A DNA stretch of 64,000 nucleotides from Candidatus Poseidoniales archaeon (lineage in GTDB: Archaea; Thermoplasmatota; Poseidoniia; Poseidoniales; Thalassarchaeaceae). The position numbers and the translations under genes are program-made. How positions within the stretch are numbered: position 1 is the stretch's first letter; each line of letters opens with the position of its first letter. Below, one piece after another: positions 16,761-25,828 of this stretch. The notes beneath the pieces are model-generated. The model searched no databases. It had not been told where the DNA came from and was given only the letters and a program-made list of their open reading frames with translations. Location: the NCBI GenBank assembly GCA_012960975.1, contig DUAE01000032.1, forward strand, positions 1 through 64,000, written 5' to 3'.

Positions 16761-18041
16761 TCAGTAAACATCGCGCAGGTAGCGCTTTTCTGATTTCATC
16801 ATGCCATCCTCGACATAGGATTTCGCCTCATCTTCAGACATGCCACCATATTCAGCACAGATTCCAATCAGGGTTTTGTGAACATCTTTAGCCATGCGAG
16901 ATTTATCACCGCAGACATAGAAGTATCCTCCATTGTCTAACCAATTCCAAATTTCTTCCCCATGTTTCTTCATCAAATGTTGAACATATACTTTCTCTGT
17001 GCCATCTCGAGACCATGCAAGGTCATGCTTGTCGAGGACTCCACGCTCCTTCCAATCATCCATTTCTTCTTTGTAATAATACTCGCCAGATTCAGTCCTG
17101 TCACCGAAAAATAGCCAATTTCTACCCTGATCACCATTAATATCTCGTTGTTGTAAGAAAGCTCTGAAAGGTGCGATTCCAGTCCCTGGACCGACCATGA
17201 TACAATCAGTTTTGCCATCCTCAGGGAGGATGAACGACCGAGTGGGTGACATGAAAACTCCAATCGAAGTTTCGCCGGCCGTACAACGGTCGGCGAGGAA
17301 TCCAGTCGTCAATCCGGTACGGTCGCGGTCGTGATAGGAATATCGAACGATGCCGACGGTAAGGTGAACTGTGCCTTTTTCATGTTCTGGGCTGCTAGCA
17401 ATCGAATAAAGACGAGGTTTGAGACGATTCATGCCCTCAATGAACTCTTGTGGAGTGAAACCGATATGCCCGAAATCGCCCAAAGCATCGAGATAATCGC
17501 GAGTCCACATGTAATCTTCCATTTCCTTCGAATCGGAAGTCAAATTATTCCACAATTCTTCCGCATAATCATTTGGTGAGCAAATTTCTGTATATCCTAC
17601 TGGGACATCCTCGCCCTCTCCTGAGCCATCCCAGGAAAGGATGGAGGATCCATCTACTGTCGAAGTTCTGACGCGCTTTACAATACTAATCGATATCCTT
17701 CCATCTCCTGATGCTACGCGAGAACCGAGTCCAACCAACCACTTCTTTGAAACTCGGTGAATTTCGTAACGGTAGGTCAGAGCATCTCGTAATTCACAAG
17801 GGCCTAGATGAGTCTCGACCTCTTCTTCGCCAGTGAATCCCCCAAGAGATAGTAATTCTTCTACCATATCCAATGGACAGGTGGGAATTATCCCTAGAGC
17901 ATCTCCTGCTTTGTATTCAAGCCCAGAATCACCTAAATCGAAAACCATATGGCGAGTTTCTTTTCGAGAACCCTCTCCATTTAGAACATAATTATTAGTG
18001 AGTTTCGAATTATATGGGTTCTTAGCGCTCCAATTCGACAT
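16761..18041 (-). CDS. CysJ-type NADPH-dependent FAD reductase without flavodoxin domain
   Basis: The 426-residue protein contains the diflavin-reductase FAD domain ('YKAGDALGIIPTCP', FAD motif 'RLYSIASSP', 'TTGFLADR') and the NADP domain ('GPGTGIAPFRAFLQQR', 'YVCGDKSRMAKDVH', final aromatic Tyr in 'YLRDVY'). It lacks the N-terminal flavodoxin of CysJ and P450 reductase, so it should pass electrons from NADPH to a separate ferredoxin or flavodoxin. BoxA, the reductase of benzoyl-CoA epoxidase, has a comparable reductase half. Service to the BoxB-like protein at 33178 is a possible but unproven role. It is a single gene. Confidence 0.85.
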   Translation of the reverse strand: MSNWSAKNPYNSKLTNNYVLNGEGSRKETRHMVFDLGDSGLEYKAGDALGIIPTCPLDMVEELLSLGGFTGEEEVETHLGPCELRDALTYRYEIHRVSKKWLVGLGSRVASGDGRISISIVKRVRTSTVDGSSILSWDGSGEGEDVPVGYTEICSPNDYAEELWNNLTSDSKEMEDYMWTRDYLDALGDFGHIGFTPQEFIEGMNRLKPRLYSIASSPEHEKGTVHLTVGIVRYSYHDRDRTGLTTGFLADRCTAGETSIGVFMSPTRSFILPEDGKTDCIMVGPGTGIAPFRAFLQQRDINGDQGRNWLFFGDRTESGEYYYKEEMDDWKERGVLDKHDLAWSRDGTEKVYVQHLMKKHGEEIWNWLDNGGYFYVCGDKSRMAKDVHKTLIGICAEYGGMSEDEAKSYVEDGMMKSEKRYLRDVY

Positions 18042-18142
18042 GAAATCATCTTCCTGTTGAGTCGGGCGAATCGTAGACCATTTATGAAAGGATGCGGAAT
18101 TAGTACTATACAGTGATGAGGTTACAGCGATGAAGTCAAGTC

Positions 18143-18961
18143 ATGACCGCCTCATCACAGCCCATGGCGCGAGTGCAGTTCCTCGGAACAGGCAATGCAT
18201 TTTCACCCGCTGGCCGGATGAATGCATTAGTGTTAATCGATGAGAAAATTCTCGTCGATGCGCCGCCGACACTAATGCCTCAATTGCGGCAGGAAAATAT
18301 TTCACCAGCAGAAATTGAGCACCTATTGATTACACATTGGCACGCGGATCATGTCTTCGGTTTTCCATTTCTGATGCTAGATAGGCATCATGTCTCAGAT
18401 CCTAGCCAAGAGAGAAATCTAACCGTCCACTTAAGGCCTGAAGGAAGAAAATTACTTGAATCAATTACTGAATTAGGCTTTCCTGGCTCTATTGATAAAG
18501 GAACCTTGTCAGTCATCAAATGGAATGAAAACGAAATCACTGATCTAGAAAATTCTGATTGGAAATTTGAGCGATTCAAGGTTTGCCATACCCCTGAAAC
18601 AGATCCTCATGGATACGAGTTAACACACTCAAGTGGTTTTGTATTTCTTCACACTGGCGACTCAGGCCCGTGTGAAGAAATCGAAGCTAGAGCCAGTAGG
18701 GCTGATGTGATTCTCGTCGAAATGGGTGTACCAAATTTTGTCAAAAGCCCTCACCACCACACACCGAATGACATTGCCGCGCTCGCTGAAAGATTTCCTA
18801 ATTCAAAGATTCTTGTGACTCATAATTTTGCTAGTTCTGAATCGGAAGCAAATGGTTTCCCAAAACCAAAACTCGCCAATTCGATTGTACAGTTAGAAGA
18901 TGGTGACGAGATGATTATTAGTGAAAATAGCGAAATAAAATTTGTTAAAAAAAACATTTGA
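18143..18961 (+). CDS. Metallo-beta-lactamase-fold hydrolase, RNase Z-like
   Basis: The 272-residue protein has 'FLGTGNAFSPAGRMNALVLI', Asp in 'LVDAPP', and the zinc motif 'THWHADHVFGFP'. Later ligands include His in 'CHTPETDPHGYE', Asp in 'FLHTGDSGP', and a final His in 'ILVTHNFAS'. This is the arrangement of the RNase Z/arylsulfatase-like branch of the family. It lacks the exosite arm of true tRNase Z, so an RNA or small ester substrate is equally possible. The gene lies immediately before the non-coding stretch that precedes orc1/cdc6. Confidence 0.8.
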   Translation: MTASSQPMARVQFLGTGNAFSPAGRMNALVLIDEKILVDAPPTLMPQLRQENISPAEIEHLLITHWHADHVFGFPFLMLDRHHVSDPSQERNLTVHLRPEGRKLLESITELGFPGSIDKGTLSVIKWNENEITDLENSDWKFERFKVCHTPETDPHGYELTHSSGFVFLHTGDSGPCEEIEARASRADVILVEMGVPNFVKSPHHHTPNDIAALAERFPNSKILVTHNFASSESEANGFPKPKLANSIVQLEDGDEMIISENSEIKFVKKNI

Positions 18962-19359
18962 AAATTTACAATGGTTATAATCAATAATATTACAATCACC
19001 ATATTGAATTATAACCTCGACCAAAATTATAACATATTTAGTTTCATTCCAAAGTGAATATTATGAGTATTAATGTCCTTTGGGCCATTTACTGTAAACA
19101 TCGGGCTTTAGTGTGAAATTCTCATTGGAAGAAAATGTTAAAAACAGTCACTAAAGCGATAATTACTAGTTAGAAGCCCATGATTACCGTGGGTTAATTC
19201 ATCCATTAAACCCATGCGCAATCCTCGTCAATCAAAGAGAGAGATTGGAATGTTTTATTATCCCGAAGTCCTTCGTGAGTAATCCGTGTAATCCGGCTCA
19301 CCTCTCTTTGAGAGGAATGAGTGGTGGTTTACTATTGGATTGGAAATTGGTGTTAAAAA
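18962..19359. other. Candidate replication origin upstream of orc1/cdc6
   Basis: This gene-free stretch of about 400 bases is AT-rich at its left end. It holds four TTGGAA-type motifs reminiscent of origin recognition boxes: 19047-19052 inverted, then 19125-19130, 19245-19250 and 19340-19345 direct. A perfect 9-bp inverted pair GCTTTAGTG/CACTAAAGC (19105-19113 and 19149-19157) encloses the second motif. An imperfect GGGTTAA/TTAAACCC palindrome spans 19191-19213, and a CCTCTC-TTT-GAGAGG hairpin covers 19301-19315. In archaea, origins usually adjoin orc1/cdc6. Inference only. Confidence 0.45.
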
Positions 19360-20598
19360 ATGAGTGGGAATATTTTCGAGAAGATTCTCGGACAAGATTC
19401 ACTTTTCATCGATAGAAAAGCATTTGATCACGCTTTCGAACCTTCTCGACTCCCTCACCGCGATCATGAAGTCGAAGCTCTTGTTCGTAATTTAGTCGAT
19501 GCTCTAAACGGCCATATTCCATCGAACATGTTACTCTATGGAGTCCCCGGTTCAGGCAAGACAGTTGTGACAAGATTCGTCCTCGGTCAATTGCTAGAAA
19601 AGGGTAAGGAAATGGGACATCCGGTAAATACCTACGAAATTAATTGTAGAAATGTTGACACAAAATATAGGGTTGTTCAAACCCTTGCTACGCAACTTCA
19701 CCAACGTGGAGATACTCCGATCCCATTTACAGGCTGGCCAACTGATCGCGTTCTCGAAACATTGCTTCATCGTATGGATAGAGCAGGTGGTGTGCATATT
19801 CTTGTTCTCGACGAGATCGACAATCTCGTCGCTAAAGCAGGCTCAGACCTTCTTTACAGCCTAACTAACATGAACACTCTTTTAACCAACGCGCGATGTT
19901 GTATTATAGGCATCAGCAATGACCTTCACTTCACTCAAGAACTCGACCCTCGTGTCAGTTCAAGATTGAGTCAAGAGGATGTTGTGTTCCATCCATATGG
20001 TGCTCCTGAAATTAAAGATATTTTACAGGAGCGAGTTAGATCAGGATTACGAACCGATATTTTGGATGGTGGCGTGATTGAACTCTGTGCGGGTCTAGCG
20101 GCTCAAGAACACGGAGATGCTCGCCGTGCTCTCGACCTGTTACGAATTTCGGTTCAAAAAGCTGAGCAACGCTCACAGACAAAAGTCGACCCTCGTCACG
20201 TACGATTAGCTCAAAGTCAATTAGAGCACGATCAGGTTACGCCAATTCTTCGAACTTTACCACTTCATCAGAAAGTTGTACTTTTCTCCATTCGGCTGAA
20301 TGAAGAAAATGGATTACGAAATATCTCGACCGGAGAAATTTTCCGAACCTATGCAGAGGCTTGTATGAAAATTGAGATCGAGCCTCTGACGCCACGGCGA
20401 ATATCATCACTCCTCAATGAATTGGATACGCTCGGGCTCATCATGGCTAGAAATGTTAGCAAAGGCCGTGGCGGAAGAAGTAAACAAGTTAACTCTGCAA
20501 TTCCAAAAGCAATAGACGCAATCGCAATTATGGGAGAAAATGAACCTCTAATCGACGAAGCAAGTCAAGGCAGATATATGCTCCAAGGTAAATTGTGA
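19360..20598 (+). CDS. cdc6: Origin recognition / initiator protein Orc1/Cdc6
   Basis: The 412-residue AAA+ ATPase has Walker A 'YGVPGSGKTVV', Walker B 'VLDEIDNLV', sensor 1 'IGISND' and sensor 2 'GDARRALDLL'. A C-terminal winged helix (about 320-400) includes 'LTPRRISSLLNELDTLGLI'. It is full length for the family. It binds origin recognition boxes and loads the MCM helicase. The adjacent 400-base non-coding stretch is the obvious candidate target. Confidence 0.95.
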   Translation: MSGNIFEKILGQDSLFIDRKAFDHAFEPSRLPHRDHEVEALVRNLVDALNGHIPSNMLLYGVPGSGKTVVTRFVLGQLLEKGKEMGHPVNTYEINCRNVDTKYRVVQTLATQLHQRGDTPIPFTGWPTDRVLETLLHRMDRAGGVHILVLDEIDNLVAKAGSDLLYSLTNMNTLLTNARCCIIGISNDLHFTQELDPRVSSRLSQEDVVFHPYGAPEIKDILQERVRSGLRTDILDGGVIELCAGLAAQEHGDARRALDLLRISVQKAEQRSQTKVDPRHVRLAQSQLEHDQVTPILRTLPLHQKVVLFSIRLNEENGLRNISTGEIFRTYAEACMKIEIEPLTPRRISSLLNELDTLGLIMARNVSKGRGGRSKQVNSAIPKAIDAIAIMGENEPLIDEASQGRYMLQGKL

Positions 20599-20656
20599 AT
20601 TTAACTCACTCCTGAAAGCGTTATACCGAAAGGGTAGGTCGCCGACCTCGATAACC

Positions 20657-21172
20657 ATGGTTCAAACCGACTGGAAAGAAGCTTTGACTCGCCCTAGTTG
20701 CACTGCATCAACAGCCGCTCTTTTGATTGGAGTTTGGGTTATTGGACTCACCATTATCAATATCGTTCAGGGTGCATATTCACCAGATCACAAGGTATTG
20801 TGGTTCGGTTTTCTGACAGGGGGAGTTTCAAATTCAACAGATATGGCATTTGTTATCGATGACGCCTTCTTCGGCATCATCGGTGCTGCTTTAATCGCTA
20901 TAGGATACAAAGGATTGGAAAATTCACGCGAAGATGGCGCCGCAGCAGGAATTTTCGGCATCTTTCAGGGCGCATTTATCGCCGACCTATTCTCAAGTGA
21001 AAATGGATTCACCAACACAATCGCATCTTGGTTAGTGACTCTCGGAATTGGATTTTACTTATACTGGAGCGTATTAAACACAACTTGGGTTGACCCTGGG
21101 GTCTACTCAGTAATGATCGTCTTCGTCACATTTGGATTTGGCTTGCGCGTAATGACAAAAGCAGAAAACTGA
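20657..21172 (+). CDS. Multi-pass membrane protein, hypothetical
   Basis: The 171-residue protein has about five hydrophobic helices: 20-38 'AALLIGVWVIGLTIINIV', then near 75-88, 100-113, 122-137 and 147-162. The N-terminus carries a short charged segment. There are no conserved catalytic residues and no family is recognised. It follows cdc6 on the same strand at 58 bases and may share a transcript. Confidence 0.6.
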   Translation: MVQTDWKEALTRPSCTASTAALLIGVWVIGLTIINIVQGAYSPDHKVLWFGFLTGGVSNSTDMAFVIDDAFFGIIGAALIAIGYKGLENSREDGAAAGIFGIFQGAFIADLFSSENGFTNTIASWLVTLGIGFYLYWSVLNTTWVDPGVYSVMIVFVTFGFGLRVMTKAEN

Positions 21173-21199
21173 ATACGATTAATATTCAATCGTTGTGAT

Positions 21200-22213
21200 T
21201 TATTCTGAACTAAAGGCATTTAGCAATCTACGGCACCTTGTTTTAGAATCAATTCCGGTCAGCCGTAGAACTACTCCTCGATGGGGCTGACCGTAGAGAA
21301 CTACGCTACCGATTGGAGCGAGAGGGTGTAAGAATAGTGGAGCTAGATCCTCCTCTCCATCGACAATGATTAGAGTTGATTCATCGTTATGATAATTCAC
21401 CATCGCGATTTCGCAGGCGTCTAGAAGTGATGGTGTGAGCTTTCCAGGAGGATTGATACAATTCAGAATATTATCGAAATTAGATTGATTAATATCATCA
21501 TATCCATGCCATTTTTGCCTCTGTGTTTTTTCATCAATTAATCCTATGTCGGCATTTATCCCAACCAGTTGCAACCCTAGAATTGTAACATCACCGACCC
21601 CTATGATTGGGCTTGCACCATCCCCTGCTACCTCTAAGGCACCGAGGATTGCAACCGATAAATCATCCTCTGGTCCTTCACAAAGAATGCCAAAGGGATC
21701 TTTCAACTTAGATTCGATTTCCTTTGTGAGGGTGATAACTCCCTGTCGAGAATTTTTAGGAATCCAAGAATTCCCTTCAGAATCAATTTCACCTGCTCGA
21801 ATTCTCGAACTTGAAATTGGTTTACCATCATGAGCTTCTACATATTCAGCCTGAATGATTTCAAGCACCCCTAATCCATTTTTCTGACGTTGTAAATTAA
21901 TCTCTTCGCAGTTTGCCCTTGTTTCAGAAGTACAAATTATTGCTCCGGCTTCCGAATGAGTTGGTGCTGGTCCAACATTGTCTTCAAGTGAATTTATACT
22001 CAAGGATGAACTCAAATCTTCACCGATAAAATTCAACAATTCAGCAGCACGCTCATCCCAGGAAAGAATTCGAGAGTCCTTTGCCTGAACTAACCTATCG
22101 CTAGTCATCCAAACTTCTAATTTCTGGCATTTTTCAAGACCGGCGAGCAGAAGTGAATGGTGCCCAGCATGGAATCTGTCGAAGGTCCCCCCGATGAGGC
22201 CGATGCTGTGCAT
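21200..22213 (-). CDS. Fused phosphopantetheine adenylyltransferase and GTP-dependent dephospho-CoA kinase
   Basis: Residues 1-150 match the archaeal CoaD family: nucleotidyltransferase motif 'GGTFDRFHAGHHSLL', later 'KPISSSRIRAGEI'. Residues 165-337 match DUF359, the archaeal GTP-dependent dephospho-CoA kinase, with 'ILCEGPEDDLS', 'IGVGDVTILGL', 'IIVDGEEDLA' and 'VVLYGQPHRGVV'. The protein would therefore carry out the last two steps of CoA synthesis, 4'-phosphopantetheine to dephospho-CoA to CoA, the second with GTP. The two halves are separate genes in many archaea. Start and length fit both domains fully. Confidence 0.85.
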   Translation of the reverse strand: MHSIGLIGGTFDRFHAGHHSLLLAGLEKCQKLEVWMTSDRLVQAKDSRILSWDERAAELLNFIGEDLSSSLSINSLEDNVGPAPTHSEAGAIICTSETRANCEEINLQRQKNGLGVLEIIQAEYVEAHDGKPISSSRIRAGEIDSEGNSWIPKNSRQGVITLTKEIESKLKDPFGILCEGPEDDLSVAILGALEVAGDGASPIIGVGDVTILGLQLVGINADIGLIDEKTQRQKWHGYDDINQSNFDNILNCINPPGKLTPSLLDACEIAMVNYHNDESTLIIVDGEEDLAPLFLHPLAPIGSVVLYGQPHRGVVLRLTGIDSKTRCRRLLNAFSSE

Positions 22214-22294
22214 TGGTTGTCAGCAAGACTCGCCCATCTTGAGGACTGCGGAAGCGCGAGGTCTTCGAATTTTTAGAAAAGCACTGCTGAATCG

Positions 22295-22302
22295 AAAAAA
22301 AA
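22295..22302 (-). terminator. Poly-T terminator of the ncRNA
   Basis: Eight T residues on the minus strand directly follow CGGGGCACACTC. A run of T is the usual intrinsic termination signal of archaeal RNA polymerase. No coding gene ends here. Confidence 0.6.
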
Positions 22303-22604
22303 GAGTGTGCCCCGGGATGTAACGGTTTCCTTCACAGCAATGCTCCGGCTCCTGACCCCACCCCAGGACGTATGTTGGACTGTGTGGTAGTCCCTAGAAT
22401 CATCCCTTTTGGTCAACAGGGGACCTATCACAATCCTAGTCGTCCATTTTGCGCCAGTGGTCATTCCCGAGGGTCACACTGGTCTTCGACGGACGACAGG
22501 CCCAATTCTGTGGTACCGAGTGTCATCCTTCATCTTCCGGCATGGAGATTTCGTCGACGCGGTGTTGCCAGTTGGGCAACGCCGCCTCCCAAGTCCTCTC
22601 TATG
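22303..22604 (-). ncRNA. Unidentified structured non-coding RNA, about 300 nt
   Basis: Bases 22214-22664 hold no credible gene, yet are GC-rich and full of complementary arms. On the minus strand, a TATA-like element at 22626-22634 lies about 26 bases before the proposed 5' end, and a T8 run closes the unit. Clear stems are GCGG-C-GTTGCC / GGCAAC-A-CCGC (22559-22585), GTCGTCC / GGACGAC, and CCAGTG / CACTGG nested within it. Length would suit SRP RNA or RNase P RNA. However, the SRP helix-8 GGAA region and the RNase P CR-I GAGGAAAGTC were not found, so identity is left open. Confidence 0.55.
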
Positions 22605-22625
22605 AAGGCATCGTTTGTCTAAAAA

Positions 22626-22634
22626 CTATAAAAA
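22626..22634 (-). promoter_or_regulatory. TATA-like promoter element of the ncRNA
   Basis: The minus strand reads TTTTTATAG, about 26 bases before the proposed RNA 5' end near 22604. It lies between the ncRNA and the end of the large wHTH gene. Confidence 0.5.
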
Positions 22635-22664
22635 TGAATGAAAAATCATATTGGAAACCTTTCT

Positions 22665-25295
22665 TCAAAGATTAATCGACAATAATTCAGGATGGAAACC
22701 AGTCTTTTTTGCTAATAATCTCTCACCGACCGCTGAATCTCCAATTAACGCCGATTCAGGACTAATATCGGGCCAGCGGTCGAGAGGTTGAGCTAACCAT
22801 CCAACCAATGGATGGGTTCGTCCAGGTATTGGTGAACGATTCTCGACAACAGATTCTATTGCATCTAATAAATCCAATAATGAATCTGCAGACACTGACA
22901 ATCCTTCTCGCTGCCTTCTACCCCTTAATTGTCGAGCCAGAGAAGAATATAGTTCTGAATCGCAACCCGGATGTTCGAACCCGCTCAGACCAGGTGCTTG
23001 GCTTGGCTCCCCTATTGGCCGCAGAATTACCGCTGACCAAGGCAGGGATTTTTCTATCAACCAATCAGTTGCGTCATCAAATTCTAGAATATTCTTCAAA
23101 AATTCAGGAGCAACTGGAGCCCACCAGTCTTTCGGTAAATGCTCGACAACTCTTTCTAAATCATCCAAACTCAATGGCACGTCGTCCAACATCCTATCCA
23201 CCAATTTTGACCAAAGGCGTAAATCATGCCCCTCGGGTAGATTTTTGCTTGTAGACAAAATTCCTTGGAGAATTGGGCCAAAATCTATCGCTCTACCTCG
23301 CTTTGGTGAATACATCCACGATACACCCTCTAGAGCAGCCAACGAACGACTTGGAGGGTGAGTTAACCATGCTTCCATTGCCCATTTGAGCAAATCCTCA
23401 TGCATTTCAATTGGAATCCAAGGTGCATTTGCAAGGAATTGAGCAGCGACCCAAGCAGCACCCTGTGAAGCTGCTGCTGGATCAACAGCGGGTCGGATCC
23501 TTAATGCAATCTCAGGTCTTTCTCTTATTTTTCGTTGAATATCTATAGAATAGTGATTCAATACCATCTCTGGGGCTTCATTGGCTAGTTCAGACAACCT
23601 CTCTAATGGTATAAAATCCAAATCGAATAAAATCATCCAATCGGCATCCAATCGAGTTCTCAATCTCTGCCATCGTGGCCATCTCGTCCCATGTGGTGAT
23701 GCAATCCAAGCTGCAATAGGATATGCCGCCTCCATTTGGTTCGCCCAATCTTCGTTACCATTCGGATATTGGGCAACAGCAGAATTTACCATTGAGAGAT
23801 AGCCTGATTTGAGCTGCTGTGCCTCACAATCATATATTTCTGATAGGCCGACAATTTGCCATGGTGTAGGTGCAGTACCAATCTTTTCATCCAAAATTGG
23901 AGTGGTTTGAGAAAGTTGATCGAGGAGACGAATTGGAATTGATAATCCAGTAGTCGAAGTGAGTTTCAACCAAGGAAGTGGACGAAATGAATCGATTTCA
24001 AGTACATCCATGGCCTCAAATTGCGATTTTTTTTGTTCTGAAATAATCAATCTTAATTTCGGATGAATAGAAATTGAAGAAAATACATCAGTAGGTAGCC
24101 CAGAATTCAACTCCAAAACCAATGGCGGTTTGTCCTCTTCTGCTAAAGACCATCTAATCAAAGATTCAACAGCTGAATTTTCTATACCTCTAGTTTCTAA
24201 AATTCTGATTCCGCTTTCGGCTTCTGTAAATATTGAATTCCCCCAATCTCTTCTAAATCGTCTCCAAGTTGATTCATCCGTTCGAATTTTTTTTGTAGAA
24301 ACAATTCTATCACGAAGAGATTGAACGCGTTTTCGTCGCTCTGCTTCTGATAATCTTGGATGGGCACGTTGAATCCAAAAGTCAAGTGCAGATAATGGGT
24401 ATTCATCGCCTTCGGCATCAATGCCAGATAAATCAGCAATGACTAGAGAATTAATTCTAGCCGTCCTCAACAACATCGATTTTGAAAGTCGGTCAGCTAA
24501 GATTGCACAAATCGGAACCTTAGGTCTGACATCTTGGGTTAATTCATGAACTGCTCCTAAAACCCAATCTCCTCTATGATAGGAGTTCTCAGGCAATGGG
24601 GGTGATTGGCCAGAACTTGGTGAATCAAACCAATGCCCTGGAGCTATCGCAATAGGCAAATCAGATTGAACCAATTTCGCTCTGATAATGCCGATTACAG
24701 TCGGCGTTTCAACATAGGATTCGATTCTAGATGGATCGGAGGTAGGCGGTGGTGATTCCGATATTTCCCTCGATTCCAAATCGAACCAACGAGGTGAACG
24801 TTCACGAAGGATGGCCCAATTCCACCGAACCCCTTCATTTCCACTGGAATTAGTATCTTCATTCAATCTGCCAGGAGGACGATTTGGAATCAAGACCATC
24901 GGCTCTAATAATGACGAAGTTAAGCCGATTAAAACATTTTCACCATCTCGATCCAATAAGCAGAATTTACCCTCTTCCCGAGGTAATGGTAACGCCTCAA
25001 GTGCCCGAGCTAATTCATCAGAGCGGATTACACCCCAACCTAACTCAGTTAGATGAAGCCTCCCTCCTCTACTACCTACAGCGGCATCACTAGCGACCAG
25101 TCCATCGTTTCTCAGTCGTCTAAGCTCCGCTGATGCGTGAGGGACTTGTAAATTCACATCCCTTGCTAGAGCACTTACCGTATCTCCACCGTCAGTTAAT
25201 CGATTCAGAAGTCGACGACGGTGGCGGCTACGTATTTTTATCGGAGCTGAAGCGATTTCTGGATTTGATTCGATTTCAGACTCGTTCGACACCAT
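22665..25295 (-). CDS. Large protein with N-terminal winged-helix domain, otherwise unknown
   Basis: The 876-residue soluble protein begins, after a 20-residue acidic leader, with a MarR/ArsR-like winged helix at about 25-95: 'SRHRRRLLNRLTDGGDTVSALARDV', 'PHASAELRRLRNDGLVAS', then wing 'GSRGGRLHLTELG'. The following 780 residues are not recognised. They are rich in Trp, Leu and Pro, with helical segments such as 'LSEAERRKRVQSLRDRIVS' and 'PLSLDDLERVVEHLPKDWW'. It could be a transcription factor with a large sensory or scaffold region. It is a single gene upstream of the ncRNA on the same strand. Confidence 0.65.
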   Translation of the reverse strand: MVSNESEIESNPEIASAPIKIRSRHRRRLLNRLTDGGDTVSALARDVNLQVPHASAELRRLRNDGLVASDAAVGSRGGRLHLTELGWGVIRSDELARALEALPLPREEGKFCLLDRDGENVLIGLTSSLLEPMVLIPNRPPGRLNEDTNSSGNEGVRWNWAILRERSPRWFDLESREISESPPPTSDPSRIESYVETPTVIGIIRAKLVQSDLPIAIAPGHWFDSPSSGQSPPLPENSYHRGDWVLGAVHELTQDVRPKVPICAILADRLSKSMLLRTARINSLVIADLSGIDAEGDEYPLSALDFWIQRAHPRLSEAERRKRVQSLRDRIVSTKKIRTDESTWRRFRRDWGNSIFTEAESGIRILETRGIENSAVESLIRWSLAEEDKPPLVLELNSGLPTDVFSSISIHPKLRLIISEQKKSQFEAMDVLEIDSFRPLPWLKLTSTTGLSIPIRLLDQLSQTTPILDEKIGTAPTPWQIVGLSEIYDCEAQQLKSGYLSMVNSAVAQYPNGNEDWANQMEAAYPIAAWIASPHGTRWPRWQRLRTRLDADWMILFDLDFIPLERLSELANEAPEMVLNHYSIDIQRKIRERPEIALRIRPAVDPAAASQGAAWVAAQFLANAPWIPIEMHEDLLKWAMEAWLTHPPSRSLAALEGVSWMYSPKRGRAIDFGPILQGILSTSKNLPEGHDLRLWSKLVDRMLDDVPLSLDDLERVVEHLPKDWWAPVAPEFLKNILEFDDATDWLIEKSLPWSAVILRPIGEPSQAPGLSGFEHPGCDSELYSSLARQLRGRRQREGLSVSADSLLDLLDAIESVVENRSPIPGRTHPLVGWLAQPLDRWPDISPESALIGDSAVGERLLAKKTGFHPELLSINL

Positions 25296-25550
25296 TCTGC
25301 ACCCCCGAATTAATCTAGCATCCTTCTCTGTATTAAATTATCGTTTGAAGTTACATTTCATTACACATTTCTTATGCAAAAATTAACACTTTCATTTCCG
25401 CACCACTCAAAGGTGTGGAAAATACACTTAATTATACAACAACATGTAACTAATTGAGTCAAAGAGTTGCAGAATGGTTATATTACCCCCCGCCGTCCTG
25501 TGGTCATCGGACCGGTTTCGGCGCTCGATTACTTACAGAGGACAAGAAAA

Positions 25551-25823
25551 ATGGACGCGGGATCAATACGAACCCTACTCAGAAAATACCTCACAGAGCG
25601 ACCGCGGAACACAACTGAGATTAGCCAGTGGATTAACCTCCGAGATGGAACTAATCCTATTGATTTTGATCTTGCAAAGATGCTTGAATCAGACGCTTCG
25701 ATCGTTCGTATCGGCCGCGTCAGAAAAAGCGGTATGATAGAACAGGAATCACCACTTTCGGAATGGGCGACCGAAGAGTGGGTAGCTCATCATGAGCGGA
25801 ACCAGTCTGTAAAAAAGGAGTGA
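25551..25823 (+). CDS. Small winged-helix-like protein, tandem copy 1
   Basis: The start at 25551 (MDAGSIRTLL) is chosen because it gives a length and layout matching the next gene; a longer frame opens at 25467. The 90-residue product has helix 'SIRTLLRKYLTERPRNTTEISQWIN' and then 'DLAKMLESDASIVRIGRVRKSG', a helix-turn-helix and wing-like outline. The downstream gene shows the same block order, so the two are tandem paralogues. The 170 bases upstream (25296-25466) are AT-rich and likely hold the promoter. Confidence 0.6.
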   Translation: MDAGSIRTLLRKYLTERPRNTTEISQWINLRDGTNPIDFDLAKMLESDASIVRIGRVRKSGMIEQESPLSEWATEEWVAHHERNQSVKKE

Positions 25824-25828
25824 TAAAA

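Noticed and set aside
22303-22604. Firm call of the ncRNA as SRP RNA or RNase P RNA
   Set aside because: The helix-8 GGAA region of SRP RNA and the CR-I GAGGAAAGTC of RNase P RNA were not found on either strand. An ACAGAATTGGGCC string alone is too weak.
22273-22675. Short open frames in the 22.2-22.7 kb gap
   Set aside because: They overlap each other on both strands, lack recognisable domains and fall in the structured RNA candidate, so coding is unlikely.
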